A stretch of 64,000 nt of DNA from Orbilia blumenaviensis (taxonomy: Eukaryota; Ascomycota; Orbiliomycetes; Orbiliales; Orbiliaceae), in NCBI GenBank assembly GCA_036872755.1, contig JAVHNS010000006.1, positions 1,302,001 through 1,366,000 of the forward strand. Reading direction: 5' to 3'. This document shows, one piece after another, positions 1 to 9,919 of the stretch; the stretch's first letter is position 1; every line of letters begins with the position of its first letter. The notes beneath the pieces are model-generated. The model made no database searches and had not been told where the DNA came from. It saw nothing but the letters and a program-made list of their open reading frames with translations. The translations under genes and the position numbers were made by a program.

Positions 1-1857
1 AGATGAAAATGGTGTGATTCGACGCAGCGCGAGGGCACCAGACACTCCTAAAGGGCTGAGTCGATTCACGGAGAGTGTACTCCATCAAGGTTGGTTTGCG
101 TTATACCGGTGGCTCAATGATCATGGGGATGATAGCATTGAATAATTAACAAGCACAATTTAAATTATAGGAAGAATGGAACGTTTTTTTCTTGACCACC
201 TGAAGGAAACAGGCGACCGAGTTCGTGTGGAACGGCCTATCGTCCCATCCTTACTCCAGGTTGATGAACCCGAGATCAACAATCCAAGTGCCCACCCGGT
301 AACTTTAAAAATCCAACATCTTACCGATGAGCAGGCAACTCCAAGTCAGGGCAATAATATCCCAAACGGCCTCTTTCGTTCAAATCTTACTGCTGACGAC
401 ACCGATGACCTGATACGAAAGTCATCTGGAAAAGAAGGTACCGAGGAAACTATCAAGGCCAAATATGTGGTTGGCTGCGATGGCGCTCATAGCTGGACGA
501 GAAAGCAACTTGGTTTTAAAATGGAAGGAGAACATACAGAGATTATCTGGGGAGTTCTGGATGTCGTCCCAATCACTGATTTCCCAGATATCAGGGTGCG
601 TTGTTTGATTCATTCTGCCAGCTCAGGTTCTTTGATGGTAATTCCAAGGGAGAAACGGGTTGTTCGACTTTATATTCAGCTCAAGGAGGTTGGGGCCGGC
701 GGAGGGGCGGTAGATCGGTCAAAGGTTACACCGGAACAAATTTTAAAGGCTGCGCAGAAGATCATTGCTCCGTACAAGCTGGACTATGAGCAGTGCGATT
801 GGTTCACTGCATATCAGATTGCACAAAGAGTATCAGATGGATTTGAGAAGTTCAATAGGATCTTTTTGGCTGGTGATGCAGTCCGTAAGTTTGTTCATGT
901 AGCTAACCAAGCTAATTCGGAAACGACGTTAACAATGCCGCTTTCTATGACTTAGACACACATAGTCCTAAGGCTGGACAAGGCCAGAACGTCTCGCTGC
1001 AAGATTCCTACAATCTAGGGTGGAAAATCGGAATGGTGGCCCGAGGACAAGCCAGCTCAGAGATCCTCAAAACGTACGCCACAGAACGCCAGCAAATCGC
1101 AAGGGATCTAATCGCATTCGACCAGAAATTTTCGAAGCTATTTTCAGGCCGACCGGCAAAGGATGTATCTGACGAAACCGGTATCAGCTTGGAAGAGTTT
1201 CGAAATGTTTTCCACCAGGGAGCTGTGTTCGCTGCTGGGTTAAGCGTGGATTACGGTCCGAATATCTTAGTCGTTAAGGAGGATGAGGGCAAAGAGGGCA
1301 CAGTCAGATGCAGGCCCGATTTAGCAAATAAACTCAAGATTGGGATGCGGCTTCCCAGCCACAAGATCGTAAATCAATCAGATGCGCTCGCTATCGAACT
1401 TCAAAAGCTTCTTCCCTCGGATGGACGGTTTCGGCTGATTGTCTTCTCCGGCGATATTTCGAAGCCAGAAATATACTCCCGCTACGAGAAGCTCGGAGAA
1501 TACTTGTCATCAAAGGACTCAGTGGTTTCATTGTATACCCCGCAGAATAGTCCTCGGGATTCTGTTCTCGAAGTGCTCACTATACACTCGGCGAAGCGGA
1601 CGGATATCGAGCTCCAGTCGTTACCAGAGGCCTTTCACCCCCTCGATAAATCAAAGGGTTGGGATTACTGGAAGGTCTACGCAGACGACGAGAGTTATCA
1701 CGAAGGTCATGGGCAAGTTTATGAGAACTTTGGGATTGATAGGGATGAAGGCTGTATCGTGGTGGTTAGGCCTGATGGATATGTTGCCGCCACGGTTGCT
1801 GTGGCAGATACGAAGAGCCTCGAGGCTTATTTTGAGAGATTTATGATTAAATTATAG
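1..1857 (+). CDS. FAD-dependent aromatic monooxygenase, phenol 2-monooxygenase-like (5' partial)
   Basis: The gene runs off the left edge. The exons I read are <1-89, 171-884 and 956-1857, with introns 90-170 and 885-955. Removing them restores one frame. Motifs of the class A flavin hydroxylases are visible. The DG motif (GCDGAHSWTRKQLG) lies near 475-520. The GD motif (GDAVHTHSPKAGQG) is formed only after the second intron is removed. The C-terminal ~200 residues look like the thioredoxin-like domain of phenol hydroxylases, ending in a DEGCIVVVRPDGYVA block. Family members use NADPH and FAD to hydroxylate phenolic rings in the cytosol. The substrate cannot be read from the sequence. The N-terminal GxGxxG FAD-binding segment must lie outside the window, so the start is not seen. 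I am confident of the family and less so of the substrate. Confidence 0.9.
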
Positions 1858-2787
1858 AGGCGGCAAATGTTTCATATACAAGATGTTTGGTGGTTTAGGG
1901 TCCGAGGAAAATAAACCATAGATTAACGATGAATTTCATCCTTTTTTTCTAGAGAAGCTAAGTAAATCTGCGGAATAGAACTACGTTCTTGTGTACGAAA
2001 AATCTTTGTAACTGGCATCGTAAACTTCACCAATAGAATTTCAGAACTACTATATCATAAAAGTTGTGTTGTAGGTGTTGCAACTGTTCAGGCTGTTTTC
2101 AGCGCAGCTACAGCTGTGTTCGGACACACTCTTGATATACTTTAGGGGAGAGTGAGATTAGAAAGTGGCGGCTTATACAAAGCTTAGAGCTAGAGACCTC
2201 GGCCTGAAGGATATCATTTCCAAATGCAATAGTTAGAGAATGCTAGCTGGTACGTATATGTGCCTAAGTTCGAGCCAGGTACGAGAGTGCTGGCGCTGGC
2301 CGGTTGAGGAGCAAGGTAGTAAAAATATGCTTGTCTTTTCAAAGGTTCTGTGAAGGACCGGAACCTGACCAGGTCTAGCTCGCCTCTATATAGTTTTTGG
2401 TAGGCTACTTCGTGGAGGCTGGCTTATGAGACCAGTTTTGAATGTAAGAGCTCGAATGCGCAGGCGATGAAAGCAAATAGGCCGCTACATGAACTAAAGA
2501 AAGTATATAAATGATGCAAATAAAAGAACCCCGATGCACCGGTGCGCCAAAGCCAAGGTTAAAAACGAAAGTGAGAAAAACAACCATGCAACACTACTTA
2601 AGTAATTATAACGGTTGCTGTTCTGGTGTTGAATGAATGCCCATTTGTCTGCCACTGTCAGAATGATATATAATATCATTTGAACGCAGTCAGAAAGTAA
2701 CCAGACCCAAACCGACTCAGGATTTTATGACCTAATAAAAGAAAAGAGACACCGAATAAAAGAAGCCGTCCCTGCTCTAAGCCTAGC
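1858..2787. other. Intergenic, between two converging genes
   Basis: About 0.9 kb between the 3' ends of two convergent genes. It is mixed-composition DNA with short accidental open frames only. I see no repeat or RNA gene. It probably holds both terminators and poly(A) signals, but none is distinctive. Confidence 0.5.
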
Positions 2788-3259
2788 TCAAGACCTGCGA
2801 GCAGACCCCTTCTGATCCCTAACTCCACCGGAATAAAAGTCCTGTCTTTCATAGCCCAAAGCCTGACTCTGTGGCCTTAACGAGGCATACGCTGGCGGTG
2901 CATCACCACCCGAATGATCGTGTGGTGGTCCCGACATCACCGGCTGGTTTTGTGTCATCATCGGCTGTTGTGAGTTCCCATATACAACAGGTGGTTTCTG
3001 CATCGACGGGGATTTTGGAGGATCTTGGTGATGATCGTTATACGGAGGATATCCCTGTGGCAATGGGGGAGACTGCGTTCGTCCGGAGTTGTACCATTCT
3101 TGACGGGCAGCGTCTTCGGCTCTTCGCTTTCTAGTTGGGTGTTAGTATGCTAGTTTGGAAGGAAGCTAGTGTGGGAGTTTTGGGTGGAAATGTGTATACG
3201 GACTTTCTATTCTTGTAAAATATCACGCCTCCAACTATCAGGCAAAGTTCTAGCAACAT
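2788..3259 (-). CDS. Small single-pass membrane protein with Pro/Gln-rich PPxY tail
   Basis: Two-exon model: exon 1 is 3259-3204, the intron is 3203-3131 with a TACTAAC branch point, and exon 2 is 3130-2788. The total is 399 nt, coding for 132 residues. Residues 1-16 are hydrophobic, followed by a strongly basic KNRKKRRAED stop-transfer. The rest is a hydrophilic tail rich in Pro, Gln and Ser, with a PPAY motif (PPxY) at about residue 100. Proteins of this shape in fungi include Rcr-like adaptors that recruit Rsp5/Nedd4 ubiquitin ligases through WW domains binding PPxY. That role is inferred from the motif. The second exon is well supported by composition and frame. The first exon and start are less certain, and a further upstream exon supplying a longer membrane segment is possible. 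Confidence 0.6.
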
Positions 3260-4280
3260 TTTGGCTTGGTCGGCGGTGGAATTATATTATCGATATGAAG
3301 AACTTGGGAATTCCAGAAATGTCTGGTCTCGTTGGTCGCTGCTGGGTTGTTGATCTTGGACTGTGTTGCGTTGGATATCGAGTGATGACGTTGAGGGCGA
3401 ACTTGCGTATATTCAAAGTTCAAGATGTCGAAACTATCAAGTTTTAGAGCAACGGCTTTAATTTGAATAAAATCTCGAAAGGCAAAGTAGAATAATCCTC
3501 AAATTACCCGGATATATACTGTGAAGTGAAGGCAAAAAAATATATCTGCTTCCAGAACCAACTCCGGGCCTACCAAGATTACTTATATATACATGTATTC
3601 AAGATTCGCCCAAGATCAGTTTTACATTCGTCATCTGCCACAATCACCTTTTTCTTTTCGCCCGTCGGAGTAAAATACTTTCTCGTAAGGTTACAAGGTG
3701 ACTCGACCGCCGTTCAACAAAGAAAAATCAGTTTGCCACATGGTACACCCACTTCCTTGGAGTCTTGCTGGCTGACGTATGCGGTATGTTTGTCGGGCCT
3801 GTGTCGTGAGCAGCGTACGCCTTGCCTGGCTGCGCCCCCTCCGTTCGGATAATTTCGCGAATGCAGGTCGATTATACCTGCTCATGAGATTGTGTGGGCG
3901 GAGCAGCCGGGGACGGATGAATTACTCGTTATACCGTTAGCTAGTTGGAAGGATAGGCGGTCAAGAATATGGAGTTGGTTATTTTTCTAAACTCCATGAG
4001 GGTTACATAATCAGGAAGTTTCGTTTCATCTTGTGAAATCAAGGAATATATATTATCCATATTGGCTTTTTCGTGAGCTGGGATATCATAATAGGTACAT
4101 GTAAAAATGAATGCATGTGAATGGAAAATATAGGAAATGGGATATCATATGTGTATATATAGTGACAATTTAGTAGTATGCAATAAAAATAAATACTACT
4201 AGAAACGCTTCCCATTAACCTGTCCGATAGGAGTCTAGATCCGCGTTGAACAAAAAAAGAGATACTTTAGAGAGATGGCG
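3260..4280. other. Intergenic
   Basis: About 1 kb between a gene on the minus strand and the 3' end of the mucin-like gene, also on the minus strand. It would contain the promoter of the small membrane protein. The part around 4080-4200 is AT-rich. Short open frames here have no recognisable protein character. Confidence 0.4.
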
Positions 4281-7200
4281 TTAAATCAAAGCCATGAAAA
4301 CTGCGGATATCAAGGCGCTGAAACAAGTAAGCAAGCTGCCGAGACCAATGCTCGATGCGCTACCAGTCTGGGATGGAGCTGGTGGAAGTGGAATGCCTGT
4401 TGTTGGCACAACCTTTGGTGGGGCCGTAATCGTGGAGTTCGACAACGTGCCATTATTGGGAGGCGGAGGAATGCGTGTGGAGGTAACTTCTGGGAGTGAT
4501 GCAGTCGTGACTAATACCGCGGTAGTTGTTGATATAATGCTTGTTCTACCCTCAATCACTGTAGTAGTGGTTGTTGGTTTGAGGAAGTAGATTTCTGGAA
4601 TAGATGTCAGGCGTCCATTTATGGTTGTCCTGAGGAATGAGGTGGAGAAGTAAGTCCCTGGTGTAGTTATTGGGACAACAGATGGCACAAGCACAACAGT
4701 CTCTCTACCACTGATTGTCGTGGTGACGCTGACCGGCTTGATGGTATAGAATTCAGAGAGCGTCGTTTCTTGGCCATCGAGAGTTGTTGTTCGAAGGATA
4801 ACAGATGGAAGGTCGAGGATTGGTACTCCTCGTGGTACAAAGAAAGTGGTTGTAAAGACTCTCCGGGTTCCACTAACAGTAGTTGTGACTATACTGGTGG
4901 TAGAAAAGGCTGAGAGAGAAACTGGGAAGTTGACAATGGTGGGTCTCCCTGATATAACTGTCGAGACTACCAATGTCTGAATGAGAGGGTTTGGAAGAGT
5001 GGATGTTGCCGGTATAATAAATGTTGTGGTGCGGAGGACTGTTGTTCCAGAGACAACATCCGTCAATAGTGTTGTTCTTGTTAATGGTACTAAGGTTACT
5101 ACGGATGGACCGAGTGTCGGAAGGCCATTTATGATTGTAGGTCCAACTGTTGTGGTCAAGAATGGGGTGAACTGTGGCACCGGCGCAGTTTCTGGAAGGA
5201 AGAATGTGGAGGAGAGGATTGTTCGACGACCATTGATCGAGGTAGTAACAAAGATTACTGTAGGCTTCGCTGTCACAGATATAACGCTCATGAGGGTAGT
5301 TCTGAGGCTGTTTATCGTAGTGACGACGGGTTCAACAGAGAACCGAGGTTGGAACGATGTAATTGGAATTATCGACTCAGTCAAGAGGGTAATGGTCGTG
5401 CTGCCTCCGCCTGGTACCCCGACAACGGTAGTCTTTGGTAATCTGGTAACACCGACAAAGCTAGTGGTTGTTGTTACGGTTCCGCTAATAGTCAATACTC
5501 TCGGAGCAGGCATAATGAATGGACGCTCGACGGGTGGGGGTCCTCGTGTCGGGCCGGGCCCCGGGGTGACGGTTTGCCCCGGTGTGGGTCGAGTTATAGT
5601 AGGGAGTATTGGAATTACTAATAATGTGAAGTCGTCCGGATTGAAGGTCCGAGTTGACGGTCTGCCGCCCCCAGTCGTATTTGGGTTTGGGTTCGTGTTT
5701 GGAAGGGGTGTAGTCCGAGGCCCTTCGGTCGGTCCAATATTCGGGCCACGGGTGGTATTGTCGATTGGACCCTCACTGGGACTTTGCCCCGGCCGATCTG
5801 TGGTTCCCGGGTCAGAGGGTGTTTGTGGGACTATGGGTGACCGCGGTAACGTAGGCGATTGCGGAACTATGGGCGATTGCGGTACCGTAGGTGACTGTGG
5901 TTCCGAAGGCGACTTCGGCGAGGTGTTTATTGGTATAAGGGCAGGCCCCCCTCCCGGTTCGCTCGACTTCGGCCTGCCGCTTGGAGGAATGCCAATGCCA
6001 TCCTGCGTAGCCGATGACTTCGAAAGTGTTCCCCCAAAGCCACCAATGCTATCCTTGCCCTTTGTCTCGATAACAACTGCAGTTTTCGTACTGATGGCCA
6101 CAGTTTGTGTAAAATTCAGGAACAATGGGACTTGAGTACAGCCTTTGAAGACAGAAAGGGTGAAGGAGCTGTAGGCAGGAATGGTGACAAGAACAGTATT
6201 GTCAGGACAAACGTCGGCACTTGTGGTCGCGACGCTCGTATCATCAGTTACGGTGGCCACTGAGTCAGTTGCTGTATTATCATCTGGAAAATAGTATGCG
6301 AAGATAAACTGATAAGTTGTTGGGAGCACGAGGAACACATCATCAGTATCCGTAGCTGTGGCGATCGAAGATGGAATGATGTTCTCAGTGTTAGAGAGAA
6401 TAGGATCGGTGGGCTGGATAGTTATAATATCTGTATTATCGGTGGAGAATCCGAGGACTGGGGGAGAATTGGTATCTCCAGTTGTTGTGGTAGTGGAGTC
6501 ATCAATTGTCAACGTAGTCACAACGTAGACTGTAGGGTTCACCTTTACAGAGTAGAATTGACACCTTGCCCCGGAGACCCTGCATCTGTCGGTAGGGAAT
6601 ACGTATTCTGTGACCGTACCTGGTGTGGTCGACGTGGATGATGTGGTGGATGTCGACTCCGAGGTCGTGGTCTCAGTGGTTGTAGTATCGGTAGTTGTAG
6701 TATCTGATGTCGTTGTATCGGTAGTTGTCGTACCAGAGGTAGTCGTCGATGTATCTGTTTCAGTAGTTGTTTCGCTTGTTGTCGTAGTATCTACAGTGGT
6801 CGTTTCGGTTGTAGTCGTTTCAGTGGTGGTTTCCGAAGTGCTCGACTCTGTTGTGCTACTCGATTCTGTCGTTGAATCAGTTGTAGTAGGTTCTGTTGTC
6901 GTAGTGTTTTCGGTTGTTGTAGAGCTATTTGTTGTAGTTTCGGTCGTGGATTCAGTCGTAGCTGTTGTCGTCGTCGATTCCGAAGTAGTAGATTCAGATG
7001 TCACAGAGGTAGATGTTTCAGAAGTTGTCGTAGTCGTCTCTAAAGTTGTAGAGTCTGATGTGGTAGTCTCTGAAGAAGTAGTCTCCGAAGAAGTAGTCTC
7101 CGTAGAACTTGAGTCCGTTGTTGTTGCACTATCTTCAGATGTTGTAGAAGAGCTTGTCGTTGTCGTCGTCGTCGTCGAAGTTTCAGATTCCGTCGTACTT

Positions 7201-7883
7201 GTACTTGTCTCGGACTTTGTCGTGCTGGTAGCTTCCGCTGTAGTAGAAGTAGATGTTTCTGACTCAGATGTTGTGGTGCTAGATGTTGTTTCCGTCGTCT
7301 CTGTTGTAGAAGTCTCGCTTTCGCTAGTCGAGGACGACGAAGTAGATTCTGAAGTGGTAGTACTTGTGGTTTCGCTGGTTGTGGTTTCACTAGTTGTGGT
7401 GCTGGGCTCTTCTGTTGTTGTTGTTGTAGTCGTAGTACTAGTGGTTTCTGTTGACGATGATTCAGATGAAGATGATGTTGAAGAGGATGTTGAAGATGAC
7501 GATTCAGACGAAGTACTGCTACTACTTGTAGTTGTAGTTGTAGTTGTAGTTGTAGTTGTTTCCTCGGATGTAGTAGAGGTGGTGGTAGTAGTAGAGGTGG
7601 TTGAATCAGTCGTACTCGTCGATTCAGAGCTCGAACTAGAAGTGGTCGACGAACTTGTGCTCTCACTCGAGCTTGACGTCGTTATTTCCGTAGAAGTCGT
7701 AGAGGAACTAGTCGTCTCAGGCGTCGTGGTCGTCGTAGTAGTCGTTGTGGTTTCGGTAGTTAAAGATGTTGTCGTGGTCGGCGCATCCGGATTCGGTTCG
7801 CCAGGATTGATTATCTGCGGTTGCCCAACCGCTCCGCTTACTGTGTACAGCAACAGCAGCACAATGGCTGCCGGTAGACGCAT
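4281..7883 (-). CDS. Ser/Thr-rich mucin-like GPI-anchored cell-wall protein
   Basis: A single 1,200-residue open frame. Residues 1-20 form a signal peptide (MRLPAAIVLLLLYTVSGAVG). About residues 30-430 are almost pure Ser/Thr with scattered Glu, a likely heavily O-mannosylated stalk. A short globular part with two cysteines follows near 434-442, then a Pro-rich linker near 640-770 with SPTVPQSPIVPQ repeats. From about 795 to 1115 there are degenerate modules of the form TTT-(I/V)-x-G-R-x-T ending in an aromatic-Pro stretch. The C-terminus (GSASSIGLGSLLTCFSALIS...) is a typical GPI-attachment signal. Such proteins sit on the plasma membrane or cell wall and act in adhesion or surface properties. 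The ligand is unknown. Long open frames on the opposite strand here are a by-product of Thr/Ser codon use. Confidence 0.85.
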   Translation of the reverse strand: MRLPAAIVLLLLYTVSGAVGQPQIINPGEPNPDAPTTTTSLTTETTTTTTTTTTPETTSSSTTSTEITTSSSSESTSSSTTSSSSSESTSTTDSTTSTTTTTSTTSEETTTTTTTTTTTSSSSTSSESSSSTSSSTSSSSESSSTETTSTTTTTTTTEEPSTTTSETTTSETTSTTTSESTSSSSTSESETSTTETTETTSSTTTSESETSTSTTAEATSTTKSETSTSTTESETSTTTTTTTSSSTTSEDSATTTDSSSTETTSSETTSSETTTSDSTTLETTTTTSETSTSVTSESTTSESTTTTATTESTTETTTNSSTTTENTTTTEPTTTDSTTESSSTTESSTSETTTETTTTETTTVDTTTTSETTTETDTSTTTSGTTTTDTTTSDTTTTDTTTTETTTSESTSTTSSTSTTPGTVTEYVFPTDRCRVSGARCQFYSVKVNPTVYVVTTLTIDDSTTTTTGDTNSPPVLGFSTDNTDIITIQPTDPILSNTENIIPSSIATATDTDDVFLVLPTTYQFIFAYYFPDDNTATDSVATVTDDTSVATTSADVCPDNTVLVTIPAYSSFTLSVFKGCTQVPLFLNFTQTVAISTKTAVVIETKGKDSIGGFGGTLSKSSATQDGIGIPPSGRPKSSEPGGGPALIPINTSPKSPSEPQSPTVPQSPIVPQSPTLPRSPIVPQTPSDPGTTDRPGQSPSEGPIDNTTRGPNIGPTEGPRTTPLPNTNPNPNTTGGGRPSTRTFNPDDFTLLVIPILPTITRPTPGQTVTPGPGPTRGPPPVERPFIMPAPRVLTISGTVTTTTSFVGVTRLPKTTVVGVPGGGSTTITLLTESIIPITSFQPRFSVEPVVTTINSLRTTLMSVISVTAKPTVIFVTTSINGRRTILSSTFFLPETAPVPQFTPFLTTTVGPTIINGLPTLGPSVVTLVPLTRTTLLTDVVSGTTVLRTTTFIIPATSTLPNPLIQTLVVSTVISGRPTIVNFPVSLSAFSTTSIVTTTVSGTRRVFTTTFFVPRGVPILDLPSVILRTTTLDGQETTLSEFYTIKPVSVTTTISGRETVVLVPSVVPITTPGTYFSTSFLRTTINGRLTSIPEIYFLKPTTTTTVIEGRTSIISTTTAVLVTTASLPEVTSTRIPPPPNNGTLSNSTITAPPKVVPTTGIPLPPAPSQTGSASSIGLGSLLTCFSALISAVFMALI

Positions 7884-9919
7884 TGTTTTTTTTTCGTCGA
7901 ATTCTCTTCTCTTTTAATTTATTTTATTTGGTATGAGATATCGAACTGAAGAGGTTAGGTTAGGTCTGCGATCAAAGCCTATGACTTCCTCTTTTGGTAT
8001 TTCTTCCCCAGGCGGACCGGCGTGCGTGGTGGAGCTGTCGCTACCTCTTGACAGGCATGTAAGACATATTAGAGAGAGAGATCGGTATCTGATAGAGTCT
8101 TTCAGAGCGCCCTTCCAAGTCTCCGAATGCAAGAAGCGAGTGTTCAAAAATAAAAATAAAAAAAATAAAAGAAGAATCCCTTCCGTCAACTTGCAGCCAG
8201 GCCTTGTCCTTTTTATCGATCAATCATCGGGGGTCCTAATGAGCCTTTTCCGCCTTGTGGAGTTAGCTCAAACCATGCAAGGAGAAAAAAAACAAGAAGG
8301 GGAGAAAAAGAAGAAGAAGAAGAAGTAGAGAAACCCAGGTGCACAAAAGAAAGACAAACCCCCATACCTATTCTCTTTTTTCGGCTTTTGTGCATACATC
8401 CATCGTCTTTTGCTCCTTAATTTAGAAATGCCAAAAAACTCGGGTTTCCCACCCATGATCGCGCAAGCTTTGCGGCTGAGGTGGGAGGGGGATCAAAGGA
8501 TTTTTTAGCGTGCACAGCTGTTCGGAGGGGCCCAGTTACACAAGCCCGGCGTGTCAGCCAATTGAAACGTGAACGGCTGGGGGGTCTTGACGCAGGCTAT
8601 CTCAAATAAGGGACCTTGGTGGTTAGCAAACATTGCATGAATGGGTGGGAGGGCAGAGGACGTCTCCTGTCATTCAGAGTTGCTCACATCATTGTGCTGG
8701 GACTATAGCCTGGTTCTTGGAGGAGCCGCAAAGCTTGGCTTCCTGTCATAGGTCGAGAGGTATATCTTCAAGCCGATTATTGCAGCAGCCTTAACGGGCC
8801 AAGCGCGAACAGGACAAGCCATAATCTGAAGTCAATATCTGTACCTGTAATGTAAATACATGTAATGTACGTATCGCGATAAAGGAAGAAACGAACAAGG
8901 AAAAAAAGGCATCTTGTGGGTTTCGGGTCCACAATCCCTGTCCAACACAACATAGACAGGACTATCGATTGCAAGGTCAAGTTGGAATGTAAATGTGACA
9001 TAACGAAGACTCTTACACGCCTTTTGTACATACCTAAAAAGCACAAGTGTAACCCGTTGGATTGGACAATATGCAATGCAGAATCCGCAGCAAAAAAGAT
9101 GTTCCATGTATGTACCTATTTACAATGCAAAGCGCCAGTCTCAAAACAGTGATTAAACTCTTGGGTCTTCTACCAATTGAGGTCTGCGGCTGGTTGGCTG
9201 GAACTTGCCGTTAGCAGCGAAGTCGAAGCACCAAAAAAAGCGGTCAACATGCTAACTTGTTGCATTTTTGGCACACAACACAAATCTAGACCAGCACACA
9301 TGTCGTCCAGCTAAACTCGCGAGAGGAATCGAGTCGAGCCTCGTTGTGGTGGCTGACGTATTCTTTGTAACACAGAAAGGTTAAAAAGGTGCATGCATGC
9401 ATGTGGTTAGTGCGATATGCATGGACGGCAGCTGCATGTATGCTAATACACTGGTAAATCTACTCCTCCTGGGAGTCTAATTGCGTTAAACGATGGAGGT
9501 ATTTCAAACTTGCTTGATATTTCTCTTAGCTATTTTACGCGTATTCGGGTTTTATAATCTCTCATCTGTATACCTATGAGTTTTCGGCGCGTTTTCCACG
9601 AGGAAGTTGTGTGGCCGGAACGATGCAACATGAGTGGGTTCTAGCACGTTAATACCATGAGATTTCTCACAACGGGTCTTTCGCATTGTAAGTACCTAGA
9701 TAGTTGATACTGTACCTTTTTATCTGTTTCCAAAAAAAAAAACCAACGTCTTATTGCTAGTATATCAGTATCCTGAGAATGAGAGTTTAGCTCCGTATCT
9801 AAGAGTTAACCGGGGCGAGGAGAAGCTACCTCCAGAAAGACCTGTTCGAGAGCCCAAAAGTCTCCAAAGGTCTCCTTTGTATAGCTTGAACCCCACACCA
9901 CACCCCCGCTTGAAAAGAA
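7884..9919. other. Long divergent intergenic region
   Basis: About 2 kb between the divergently transcribed mucin-like gene (minus) and the rhodanese-like gene (plus), so it holds both promoters. The mucin side has purine-rich tracts, including an AAATAAAAATAAAA run near 8148-8170 and a GAAGAAGAAG tract near 8305-8326. A possible 5' leader intron of the next gene has a GTAAGT donor near 9690 and a TAG acceptor near 9760. Removing it gives a leader open frame ending at 9960, overlapping the start of the next gene in another frame. I would not call it a gene. Confidence 0.4.

Noticed and set aside
4981..7917. Long plus-strand open frames (384 and 435 residues, Val/Ser-rich) opposite the mucin-like gene
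   Set aside because: They are the mirror of Thr/Ser codons (ACN, TCN) read backwards, giving Val- and Asp-rich nonsense with no domain. The minus-strand frame has a signal peptide and GPI tail.
8148..8330. Purine-rich A/AAG tracts as a repeat element
   Set aside because: They look like simple low-complexity promoter DNA with no terminal repeats or duplicated target site.
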